A DNA stretch of 64,000 bases from Halomonas sp. 7T. Lineage in GTDB: Bacteria; Pseudomonadota; Gammaproteobacteria; Pseudomonadales; Halomonadaceae. The notes beneath the pieces are model-generated. The model was not told the origin of the DNA. It worked only from the letters and a program-made list of their open reading frames with translations, and did not search any database. The first letter of the stretch is position 1. Every line of letters begins with the position of its first letter. Location of the stretch: assembly GCF_025643255.1 (NCBI RefSeq), contig NZ_CP087112.1, positions 744,001 through 808,000 on the forward strand, in the 5' to 3' direction. Below, piece after piece: positions 30,741-39,242 of the stretch. Position numbers and translations under genes: made by a program.

Positions 30741-32264
30741 ATGCAGGGCGTACTACTACGCAGCGGTAAAAGTGAGCAGTTCTCAGCGCTGGGAGAGACT
30801 GGTCAGCCTGTTTTTCGCTCGGCTCATCAGCTTCGTGAGTCTATCCGAAGAGAATCACTTAAACGGAAGTCGCAAGAGCCTGACTTTCCAAATATGGAGC
30901 GGTATCTCGCTATTCCCCAGAGCGATCAACAGGGGGAGTTGCTGGATTGGTATAGCGCCATTGAAGGCGATGTCATTCCGTGGAGTGCCGCCAGTGAGGA
31001 GGAGCGAGCCCCCGCCCGGCAAGAGTTACGTCAATTTGAAACCTTTCTCAAAAGCTTCAGCGACACTTCGATGGCCAAAGCAGATGGGGCCCATAATGAT
31101 CGCGGTGTGCTTGCTAAATTACTCAAACAAGTCATTCGAATTCCTGACCAAGACTACGTTTATCTAGTCAATGGCACACCGGTACTTACCTTTTGGGGGT
31201 TTGAACATCCGGATGCCAAGCGCTCTACCGACCCCTTACATTTTCTTTATCCGCAAGATCCTACTCCAGCACCCACTGCTATGCCGAAGCCTGCGATACC
31301 GCTCGCGGTAACGCCAACGGTTGAAACTGCTGTTGAACCAGCCCCCGTATTGGAAGAACGACGACCCTGGTGGCGACGCTGGTGGCCGTTAGCTCTCCTG
31401 TTGCCGTTGCTGCTTCTTCTGGGTTTCTTTGGACTGCGCAGTTGCACGCCCAACGCCAACTTGCCTGGCGTTGGGACTGGCAATATGCAAACACCTGACT
31501 TTCAAGCACCTGGCGTGGGCGTGAGTAATTTACGCATGCCTACGATACCTGATTTGCGTTTTCCAGCGTTTTCTATGCCTGATCTTTCCAGCCCGCGGTG
31601 GTGGGGGGGGGCGAGTAGTGGTGTGAATAATAGTGGCGCTGCAGGCAGTGGCATGGCGCTTGATGGAGGTGGGACAGGATTACCCGCAGTGGGGGTGCCG
31701 GACGTAGGCGCGCCAGACCTGGGTGCTACTGGCGTAGGTATGCCGGAAGCCGGTATGCCTGAAGTGCCAGCGCTGCCTGAAGGCGAAGGGCCGGTAAATG
31801 AGCAACCTGCCAATCAGCCTGAAGCGCCGATGGCACCACCCGAGTTGGGGCAAGAAATTTTGCCGGATACGGCAGCGTCAGCTCCTCCGGAATCGTTTGA
31901 GCCGCTGACTATTCCTTCCCAAGCAGCAGATGGCCCCGCTAACTTTTTAAACGGTAATTGGCGTGCAGCGGGCGTCATGGATAGCGAGACAGGACGCCCA
32001 TTACGTGTCTCGTATGAATTTGAAGAGGGGCGGGGACAGGTGCAGCTGCGTCAAGGCGGGGTTACCTGCACAGGCCCGATCGATGCGGCAATGCAGGGGG
32101 GGGCGCTCTCGATCCAAAGTCAGGGGCAGGCAAGCTGTGAAGATGGCAGCCTTTACGATATGCCCCAAGTGCTTTGCGAGCAGGGTGCCACTGACATGGC
32201 CGACTGCGCTGTCAGCTACGCCAACGAGACCTTTCCCATGCAAATGTGGAAAGACAACGAATAA
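30741..32264 (+). CDS. SrfA-like membrane-anchored protein, first gene of the srf/tag locus
   Basis: A 507-residue protein in four parts. Residues 1-175 are a cytoplasmic domain (LAIPQSDQQGELLDWYSAIE, then VYLVNGTPVLTFWGFE). A Pro/Ala linker follows, then one membrane span at about 210-233 preceded by RRPWWRRWW. Residues 237-400 are a Gly/Pro/Met/Asp-rich low-complexity region with irregular PD, GVG and MPE repeats. The C-terminal domain from about 405 (NFLNGNWRAAGVMDSETGRP) has four cysteines, probably disulfide-bonded in the periplasm. Position before SrfB and SrfC, size and layout fit SrfA of the Salmonella srfABC set. The first domain is related to that of the gene at 46071. Confidence 0.68.
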   Translation: MQGVLLRSGKSEQFSALGETGQPVFRSAHQLRESIRRESLKRKSQEPDFPNMERYLAIPQSDQQGELLDWYSAIEGDVIPWSAASEEERAPARQELRQFETFLKSFSDTSMAKADGAHNDRGVLAKLLKQVIRIPDQDYVYLVNGTPVLTFWGFEHPDAKRSTDPLHFLYPQDPTPAPTAMPKPAIPLAVTPTVETAVEPAPVLEERRPWWRRWWPLALLLPLLLLLGFFGLRSCTPNANLPGVGTGNMQTPDFQAPGVGVSNLRMPTIPDLRFPAFSMPDLSSPRWWGGASSGVNNSGAAGSGMALDGGGTGLPAVGVPDVGAPDLGATGVGMPEAGMPEVPALPEGEGPVNEQPANQPEAPMAPPELGQEILPDTAASAPPESFEPLTIPSQAADGPANFLNGNWRAAGVMDSETGRPLRVSYEFEEGRGQVQLRQGGVTCTGPIDAAMQGGALSIQSQGQASCEDGSLYDMPQVLCEQGATDMADCAVSYANETFPMQMWKDNE

Positions 32265-32294
32265 CTGCGGAATAGTTGAAAGAAGAGTTGCGAC

Positions 32295-35200
32295 ATGTTG
32301 CCTGAAGTTACTCAGTTCCAAGACGTTGTCCCGTTGGTCAACGATACCGGCGTTCAGTTTCTAGATTTTGCCCTGACGCTTGAGCCTCGCAAGGAAACTG
32401 GCGGTGAGTTTGCCAAATTGGCGGATGACCTTTTGGTACGTCTGCTCACTAATGAGGAAGATGGCACCACGTTTTATGAGCCGGAACCTAACAAAGTTGA
32501 GCGGGTGAATAAGCCGTATCTCGATATGGATATGGAGTCGAGCTTGGCGCTATTGGATCGCCAATGGGTGCCGATACCGTTTTTTCGACATATGCCGCCG
32601 CACCGTTTTGATGAGGGCCCCAGCAACTGGGCGCGTCTGCGTTTGGTTGCGCTAGACACGCCCGATGTTGATGGCCATACCCACCGTCTGACGCTCGCGT
32701 TTGATACGCGGAGTATGCCCAAACGCGAGGGCACGGCGTACTTAGCGCCCAACGAAGAAGATGTGCGTTCGGGAGAGTTGTTCAAGCTTGCCTTGACCCC
32801 CCATGAAATGGGCTGGTTCATGGACTTGGCGTGGGTTAAAGAGTGGCTCAACGATCTATATCGGGAAGGCCATCCTGAAATGGATCTGAACGAGCTGGAG
32901 GATGACATTAAGGCGCTGCATCCTCAGGCGCACTATTTGAACCTACTGAGCCTGTTATGGAAACCGATTCCCGCTGAGCGTACGCAGCGAAAGCCCAAGG
33001 TACGTGTACCTGAAATTCGCTTGGTAGGAAAAGATGCGAGTCAGAAAACGCCTATCGATGTTGACCTCGTTTTGGATGTAGGGAACTCGCGGACGTGCGG
33101 TATTTTAATTGAACACCATGAGCAGTCGGGCTCTGGTTTAAAACAGAACTATGTGCTGGAACTACGTGATTTAGTCGATCCTGAGTATGTTTACAACGAA
33201 CCTTTTGAAAGCCGTGTTGAGTTTTCCCAAACCTTCTTCGGTAAAGACCACCTGTCGGTTAAAAGCGGCCGCCATGATGCGTTTCGCTGGCCTACCATCG
33301 CTAGAGTAGGCGGGGAAGCAGGTCGCCTGGCTAGTCGCCGTCGCGGTACCGAAGGCTCCACTGGGCTTTCAAGCCCAAAGCGTTATTTATGGGACGGCAG
33401 CCGTTACACACATGGCTGGCGCTTTAATAGTGCTTATGTAAAAGCGGATAAAGAACCCTTCGCCACGGCTGCTCCTTTTTCTAACCTAATCAATGAGCGC
33501 GGCAAAGCGATCTATGCGGTCATGCGTGATGGTGAAGAGGATGATCTTCCGGTCTTCAAGCCGCATTATTCCCGCAGCTCCTTGATGACCTTCATGCTTT
33601 CGGAAGTGCTGGCGCAGGCACTGATGCAGATCAATAGTCCAGCCCAGCGCTCTCGTCAGGGCAATATTGATGTTCCCCGCCGTCTACGCTCCATTATTTT
33701 GACGGTGCCGCCCGCTATGCCGTTAGCAGAGCGCAGTATTCTGGATGAGCGTATGCGTGAAGCGGTGGGGCTAATTTGGCAAGGCATGGGATGGTATCCG
33801 GATGAAGATGACCCCTTCGATGACGATGCCCCCACACCAACTCCCCCTTTGCCACAGATTCGAGTGGAGTGGGACGAGGCCACCTGCGGTCAGCTGGTGT
33901 ACCTGTATACCGAGATCAACGAGAATTTTGCAGGCCATCCTGAAGAGTTTTTCGACACATTATCACGCCCAGAAAAACAGCAGCGCGACCGTATAACCCT
34001 CGCCAGTATCGATATCGGTGGGGGCACCACTGATTTAGTGATCACCGATTATCGTATTGAGAGAGATCAAGGGGGGGGCAACAGCAGTAATGTTCATATC
34101 GTGCCCGAGCAACGCTTTCGAGACGGCTTTCGTATTGCCGGGGATGACATTCTGCTTGATGTCATCCAGACCTTCATACTGAAAAGCTTTGAGGAGGCGC
34201 TCCGGCGGGCAGGGGTATCTTCTCCAGATGCCATGATGTCGCAGCTGTTAGGTGGGGAAAGCCTGAGTGCTCAGAACCAAGTATTACGTCAGCAGCTCAA
34301 TTTGCAGGTCTTCACACCACTGGGGTTGAAGTTACTGAGCTACTACGAAAAGTTTGATCCTCAAGAAAAAGAAAGCGAGGAGAATCCGCACCTTATCACC
34401 GCCACGTACCGAGAGCTCTTGGGTGATCACGCAGCAAGTGAGGCGGTTAGGGAGTATGTGCACGGGGCCGTACGACGTGACGTGAAAAACAGTAACACCT
34501 CATCGTTTGAGCTCATGGATACACCGATCACGTTTAACTTGCCTCTCGTTCACAAAGCCTTCTTGGGCGATGGTATTAACATCGGCAAGACTCTCGGCGC
34601 CCTGTGTGAGGTGATCCATCAATATAGCTGCGACATGTTGCTGCTAACGGGCCGTCCGTCACGGTTGCCAGGTGTCCAAGCGTTTTTACGCAAGATGTTG
34701 CCGCTGCCCCCAGGGCGTATTTTGCCTATGCAGAACTACCGCACCGGTAACTGGTATCCCTTCCATTGCAATGGCGAAATTGATGACCCCAAAAGTACCG
34801 CGGCGGTCGGTGCGATGCTGTGCCTGTTGTGTGATCAGTTAGATTTACCCAGCTTTTACTTCCGTACTCAGGAGCTAAAGCCGTATTCACTCATTCGCCA
34901 CCTAGGGTCGATTGATAACAACAACGTTATGAAAAGCGATGACGTGGTGTATCGAGATATCAAAGCCAATGAAAACGGCACGGCGATCGAGTTGCCAGAG
35001 GACGACGAAACAAAAGTACAGGTGCGCGGGGGTATCGTGCGTCTTGGTTATCGTCAGCTGGATGCCGAGCGCTGGGTGGCGTCGCCGATCTATACCCTAG
35101 AGCTGACTGAGTCGGGTAAGGGGAAATACCGAGAAGCCGTAGTGAACGATGGAAGCGGCGGTCAGCCGGTAGTCGAGGTTGAACTTAAAGTTGTTGATAA

Positions 35201-35372
35201 AAAAGAAAAAATTGGCTTGGTAAGTGATGAATTGAAGGTTAATCGAGTCAGTTCCAATACCAATAAGTCATTTAGCAAAGCCGATATCAATCTTCAGCTC
35301 AATACCATGATTGATGCGGGTCTAGGGGATTCTAATTATTGGCTCGACAGCGGGAGTGTGAAGCGCAAATGA
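32295..35372 (+). CDS. srfB: SrfB-family protein with actin/Hsp70-like nucleotide-binding fold
   Basis: A 1025-residue cytoplasmic protein of the SrfB family (named from an SsrB-regulated Salmonella locus). Actin-superfamily motifs are visible: phosphate-1 VDLVLDVGNSRTCGILIE at about 254-271, phosphate-2 ASIDIGGGTTDLVITDY at about 570-586, and an adenosine-type LLLTGRPSRLPG at about 779-790. It therefore probably binds ATP and may polymerise or act as a conformational switch. About 250 residues precede the fold, and a tail of about 200 residues, rich in beta strands, follows it. The stop overlaps the srfC start (ATGA). No signal peptide or membrane span is seen. Confidence 0.85.
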   Translation: MLPEVTQFQDVVPLVNDTGVQFLDFALTLEPRKETGGEFAKLADDLLVRLLTNEEDGTTFYEPEPNKVERVNKPYLDMDMESSLALLDRQWVPIPFFRHMPPHRFDEGPSNWARLRLVALDTPDVDGHTHRLTLAFDTRSMPKREGTAYLAPNEEDVRSGELFKLALTPHEMGWFMDLAWVKEWLNDLYREGHPEMDLNELEDDIKALHPQAHYLNLLSLLWKPIPAERTQRKPKVRVPEIRLVGKDASQKTPIDVDLVLDVGNSRTCGILIEHHEQSGSGLKQNYVLELRDLVDPEYVYNEPFESRVEFSQTFFGKDHLSVKSGRHDAFRWPTIARVGGEAGRLASRRRGTEGSTGLSSPKRYLWDGSRYTHGWRFNSAYVKADKEPFATAAPFSNLINERGKAIYAVMRDGEEDDLPVFKPHYSRSSLMTFMLSEVLAQALMQINSPAQRSRQGNIDVPRRLRSIILTVPPAMPLAERSILDERMREAVGLIWQGMGWYPDEDDPFDDDAPTPTPPLPQIRVEWDEATCGQLVYLYTEINENFAGHPEEFFDTLSRPEKQQRDRITLASIDIGGGTTDLVITDYRIERDQGGGNSSNVHIVPEQRFRDGFRIAGDDILLDVIQTFILKSFEEALRRAGVSSPDAMMSQLLGGESLSAQNQVLRQQLNLQVFTPLGLKLLSYYEKFDPQEKESEENPHLITATYRELLGDHAASEAVREYVHGAVRRDVKNSNTSSFELMDTPITFNLPLVHKAFLGDGINIGKTLGALCEVIHQYSCDMLLLTGRPSRLPGVQAFLRKMLPLPPGRILPMQNYRTGNWYPFHCNGEIDDPKSTAAVGAMLCLLCDQLDLPSFYFRTQELKPYSLIRHLGSIDNNNVMKSDDVVYRDIKANENGTAIELPEDDETKVQVRGGIVRLGYRQLDAERWVASPIYTLELTESGKGKYREAVVNDGSGGQPVVEVELKVVDKKEKIGLVSDELKVNRVSSNTNKSFSKADINLQLNTMIDAGLGDSNYWLDSGSVKRK

Positions 35373-38110
35373 GCAATCTGACGGCTAAACAACACCAACT
35401 GGGCCAAGGCTGGGGATCTGTACATTCGGGTGCCGGTCAGGCCATCGAGTGGATCGAAAGCGTGCGTGGCAATGCCCCGCGCCTGGATAGTGAAGCTGAT
35501 AACTTGATTCTGGAATTGCACAAAGCGCGCAACTTGGCATCGAGCCTGGGGCGTGCTGCAGGCACTCCCATGACCATCGGATTTTTCGGGCTTTCCCAGG
35601 CAGGGAAGTCCTACTTAATCTCGGCGCTGGCCGCAGGGCACAACGGCAAGCTGGAAACCGATTACGGTGGCAAGCGTCTTGATTTCATCGAGCACGTTAA
35701 CCCTGTTGGTGGGGGGAAAGAAGCGACCGGGCTAGTGACCCGTTTCAGCCGTACGGCCACTAGCGGGCCAGCCGACACCCCTGTTGAGCTGCGGCTTTTC
35801 CGAGAAGTTGAAGTGGCAAAGATTTTGGCTAATGCATGGTTCAACGATTTTGACCATGAACAGCTGCATTACGAGCTGGATGAAACGCGTATCGAGCGTA
35901 TTCTCAAACCATTCGAAGGCGTCGACGTTACAGGAAGCACACAGCCAGGGTTAAGCGGTGATGACGTGGTGTCTCTCTGGGACTACCTGACAGGCAGTTT
36001 TAAGAAGTCGATCAGTAAGCTGGAAGCGCGCTACTGGCCGCGGGTTCTTAAACTGGCACCGCGTCTATCTTGCGAACAACGCGCGGACCTGTTTTCCCTG
36101 CTGTGGGGTGAGCAAGAAGAGCTCACTCGCCTTTATATGCAGTTGGCGTCCACCCTGCGCCGCCTTGGCAATGCCCCCACCGTTTATGCGCCGCTGACGT
36201 GCCTCGTGACGCCCGAAGGCGACGGCTACAGCCAGCGCGACAGCATTATGAACGTGGATATTCTCGAACGCTTGGGGAGCGCCGATGACCACCGCCTGGA
36301 GGTGCGGCCGGTAGAGCAAGGAACGCCCGGTAATGCGGTCGCGGTATCGGTCGCTCAGTTAGCCGCACTGACCGCTGAGCTCACGTTTCCGCTCATTGAG
36401 CCCACCCAAGACCCCCACGTTGAAAAAGTTGATTTATTAGATTTTCCGGGTTATCGCGGTCGCCTTAGTTTAAAGAGTGTCACGGAAGCGGCCAGTCAAG
36501 CCAGTAGCGAAGGGGGCAATCCTGTTTCGCAGCTAGTACTGCGCGGCAAAGTAGCTTATCTATTCGAACGCTACACAGACAGCCAGGAAATGAACGCTCT
36601 GGTGGTGTGCACGAGCTCGGATAAACAAAGCGACGTGACCTCGGTTGGCCCGGTGCTAACGCGCTGGATTGAAAAGACCCAGGGCGTCACCAGCCAAGAC
36701 CGTGCGGGAAAAGCGCCGGGGCTAATCTGGACGCTGACGATGTTTGATAAGCGTATCAGTGGCGCGTTGAACCTGACGGAAAGCCAGTTGCGTGAAGGGT
36801 GGGAAGGGTTGATTAAGATGACCCTGTTGGAGCGTTTTGGTCAGTACGACTGGATGAGCCAGTGGGCGCCGGGTGAACCTTTCAACAATACTTTTCTAGT
36901 GCGCAAGCCGCGGCTGCCTGTTCCTTTCCTTGATAGCCGTGATAACGAAGAGCTGGGTATTAACGATGACTGCACAACGCCTCTTGTGCGTATGGCGTCT
37001 ACCTTTGCTGAGAATGCCAGCGTTCAAAAACATGTCCACGCCCCTGAAGAGGCTTGGGAGGCGATGCTGGCGCTGAACGATGGCGGCATCAAGCGTATCA
37101 GCCAGTACTTAGGCCGTATCGCCACCCTGGACTTTAAGCTGGCCAGTATCGAAAAGCAGCTGACCGACACCCTAACCTCTTTGGTTGAAAAACGTTTGGC
37201 TCCTCTTCATCACTCCGATGGCAGTGGCGAAGTGGCTAAAAAGCGCGAGGCCGCAAAGCTGTTGTGGCAAAGCCTGGGTCAACGGCTAGCCACGTTAGGT
37301 GAGCTTCAGCATCAACTGGAACTTCCCCAGCAAACAGTTCGCGATCTGTACCTGAGCGATAGCGAAGAAGACGGTATGCCAGCCTCAGAAGGCGATGCAG
37401 ATAACGAAGAAGCCAAGCAGGCCGATAGCCTCTACTGCAATAGCGGTTTTAGCCTGAATGATGACCCCTTTTCCGCTGGCTCTCCGTTTGACGATACAGC
37501 TCCGGCTGCCTCTGCTACCCAGAACGCACCAGTGCTGCAAGGTGCAGATCATCGCTTTGCACGCAAGGTTTTCCAGGCGTGGGTAGCCCATCTTCGAGAA
37601 ATCCCGGGGCGCCAGGCGTTACTGCAACTGTTGGGGTTGGAAAAAGCCGTGGTTGAGTCGCTGACCGACGAGCTGATCACAGCCGCTAATCGTATGGAGC
37701 TACAGCAGCATTTGGATCAAGCGCTTCTTAGACGTGCCCAAAGTAGTGCTAAACGTGATCAGTTGGTAGAGCGTCAAGTATTAGCCGCTCAGCTGGTGCT
37801 GCGCGACTTTATTGCTTGGCTGGGGTATCAGAATGTGCCGGTTGACCAGCGACCTAACAGCCTAGCGGGTAAAAAAGAAAAGCTGTTTTTGCCGAATCCT
37901 CCCATTTTGCCGGGGGAGCTACCGCACCTTGCGCCTCAGCCGGTGAATCAAGCCGTGCTTTATTTGGCCGATTGGCTTTCAGGACTTTGTATCGTGACGC
38001 AGGAAAATGCAGGCCATACCGCTGGAAGGGAAATTACCATGGAACAAAACGAGCGCCTGGGTGCTGTACTGACAACGTTTCACCAACCGGAGGTGACCCA
38101 TGCGGGTTGA
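35369..38110 (+). CDS. srfC: SrfC-family protein with P-loop and GTPase-like G3 motif
   Basis: A 913-residue protein of the SrfC (putative virulence factor) family. IGFFGLSQAGKSYLISAL near residues 69-86 is a P-loop (GLSQAGKS), and VDLLDFPGYRGR near 354-365 matches the DxxG (G3) element of Ras-like and dynamin-like GTPases; a possible base-recognition element is TMFDK near 458. The long remainder is mainly helical, as in large GTPases. An acidic stretch (DSEEDGMPASEGDADNEE) lies near 660. ATG 35369 is chosen, since it overlaps the srfB stop by 4 bp. The gene overlaps the next one by 11 bp. Confidence 0.83.
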   Translation: MSNLTAKQHQLGQGWGSVHSGAGQAIEWIESVRGNAPRLDSEADNLILELHKARNLASSLGRAAGTPMTIGFFGLSQAGKSYLISALAAGHNGKLETDYGGKRLDFIEHVNPVGGGKEATGLVTRFSRTATSGPADTPVELRLFREVEVAKILANAWFNDFDHEQLHYELDETRIERILKPFEGVDVTGSTQPGLSGDDVVSLWDYLTGSFKKSISKLEARYWPRVLKLAPRLSCEQRADLFSLLWGEQEELTRLYMQLASTLRRLGNAPTVYAPLTCLVTPEGDGYSQRDSIMNVDILERLGSADDHRLEVRPVEQGTPGNAVAVSVAQLAALTAELTFPLIEPTQDPHVEKVDLLDFPGYRGRLSLKSVTEAASQASSEGGNPVSQLVLRGKVAYLFERYTDSQEMNALVVCTSSDKQSDVTSVGPVLTRWIEKTQGVTSQDRAGKAPGLIWTLTMFDKRISGALNLTESQLREGWEGLIKMTLLERFGQYDWMSQWAPGEPFNNTFLVRKPRLPVPFLDSRDNEELGINDDCTTPLVRMASTFAENASVQKHVHAPEEAWEAMLALNDGGIKRISQYLGRIATLDFKLASIEKQLTDTLTSLVEKRLAPLHHSDGSGEVAKKREAAKLLWQSLGQRLATLGELQHQLELPQQTVRDLYLSDSEEDGMPASEGDADNEEAKQADSLYCNSGFSLNDDPFSAGSPFDDTAPAASATQNAPVLQGADHRFARKVFQAWVAHLREIPGRQALLQLLGLEKAVVESLTDELITAANRMELQQHLDQALLRRAQSSAKRDQLVERQVLAAQLVLRDFIAWLGYQNVPVDQRPNSLAGKKEKLFLPNPPILPGELPHLAPQPVNQAVLYLADWLSGLCIVTQENAGHTAGREITMEQNERLGAVLTTFHQPEVTHAG

Positions 38111-39242
38111 ACTGCGTCCGCTGGAATCCGGTGCGCCGGGGCAAGGCCGTTTACTGCTTAAGGGATGGAAAGGGGCTACGACGGCACTGCAACTGACGAT
38201 TCAGGAGAGTCAGGATCAACAGTTTTTGCACCCAGGCAAAACCTGGAGCACTAAAACGCACTCGTTTGAAGTAGCAAGCCTGGAAGAAGCCGATGCCGAG
38301 CGTCTTCAGGTAGTGCTCGACAGCACGATTATTGACCCGCTGTTGGAGCTTCCCGGCTCTACCCAATATCTGCTGACACTGCAGGACTCAGAAGGCACGA
38401 AAAGTGAAGGGGTGATACGGCTATCACGCGATTTAATGCCGTCTAGCGCCGCAGGCACTACACCTTCTACGGGTGCTAGTACAGCGCTGCATTCACCCCC
38501 TATTGTGGAAAAAACGCCTGATCCAGCACCAGAGCCTGAAATAAAAGCGCCTGCTGAGCCGGAACCCGAACCTGAGAAGCCGGTGGCGGAACCCCCGTCC
38601 GTGAGTAAGGCAAGCAAGCGTGGGCCGTTGCTGTTTTTATTGCTCGGGCTACTGCTTCTTGCCGCCGTAGCATTGGGAGCCTGGTACTGGTTCAGCAATA
38701 ACGCTTATAACGCAGGAACTGAGCCGGTTACCCAAGAGAACATCGAGGAAGAAGATAGTTTCGAAGAGGAAGAAGTCGTACAAGAAGATAACGACGTTAG
38801 CGAAGAAGAGGCTGACCTCTCTTCTGAAGAAAACCAGCAAGCAAGTATCGATGAGAACATCGATGAAAGCAGTGCTGAATCATCGGCTGGCCCGGCAACG
38901 GCATGCTCGATTGAAGCCCTTGATGAGCAGGATGAGCTGACGTTTGTGCAAGGCTGTTCCCAAGCGGATATGACCCCAGAAGCATTGCTGTCGGTGATTG
39001 AAGCCGCGCGTGATGCCGATCACTGCGGCATAGCGCGGCGGCTATACGCCAACCGCGCTCTTGCAGGGGATGCCAGCATCGCGCTGGCCTATGCGCGTGA
39101 ATACGACCCCGCCTATCACCAGGCCAACACCTGCTTTAGCGCCGCTGATGCGGAAACCGCGGGCTATTGGTACCAGATCGTTCTCGATATTGAACCTGAC
39201 AATAGTGAAGCACAAGCACGTTTTGAGGAGCTGGGCGGATGA
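38100..39242 (+). CDS. Bitopic membrane protein with acidic linker and TPR-like C-terminus (unknown family)
   Basis: A 380-residue protein I do not recognise. Residues 1-115 form a compact, probably beta-rich cytoplasmic domain (RVELRPLESGAPGQGRLLLK). A Pro/Glu-rich linker with EPEPEPEKP follows, then one membrane span at about 175-197. Next comes a strongly acidic segment (EEEDSFEEEEVVQEDNDV and onward, about 215-262). The C-terminal helical domain of about 110 residues has four cysteines and ends in a TPR-like repeat (AGYWYQIVLDIEPDNSEAQA). It overlaps srfC by 11 bp and the next gene by 4 bp, so it is an obligate part of the operon. I infer a linker between cytoplasmic SrfB/SrfC and the periplasmic vWA protein. 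Confidence 0.7.
   Translation: MRVELRPLESGAPGQGRLLLKGWKGATTALQLTIQESQDQQFLHPGKTWSTKTHSFEVASLEEADAERLQVVLDSTIIDPLLELPGSTQYLLTLQDSEGTKSEGVIRLSRDLMPSSAAGTTPSTGASTALHSPPIVEKTPDPAPEPEIKAPAEPEPEPEKPVAEPPSVSKASKRGPLLFLLLGLLLLAAVALGAWYWFSNNAYNAGTEPVTQENIEEEDSFEEEEVVQEDNDVSEEEADLSSEENQQASIDENIDESSAESSAGPATACSIEALDEQDELTFVQGCSQADMTPEALLSVIEAARDADHCGIARRLYANRALAGDASIALAYAREYDPAYHQANTCFSAADAETAGYWYQIVLDIEPDNSEAQARFEELGG

Noticed and set aside
32295..35372. DnaK/Hsp70 chaperone
   Set aside because: The phosphate motifs are shared with the superfamily, but the length, the 250-residue N-terminal part and the lack of a substrate-binding domain fit SrfB, not DnaK.
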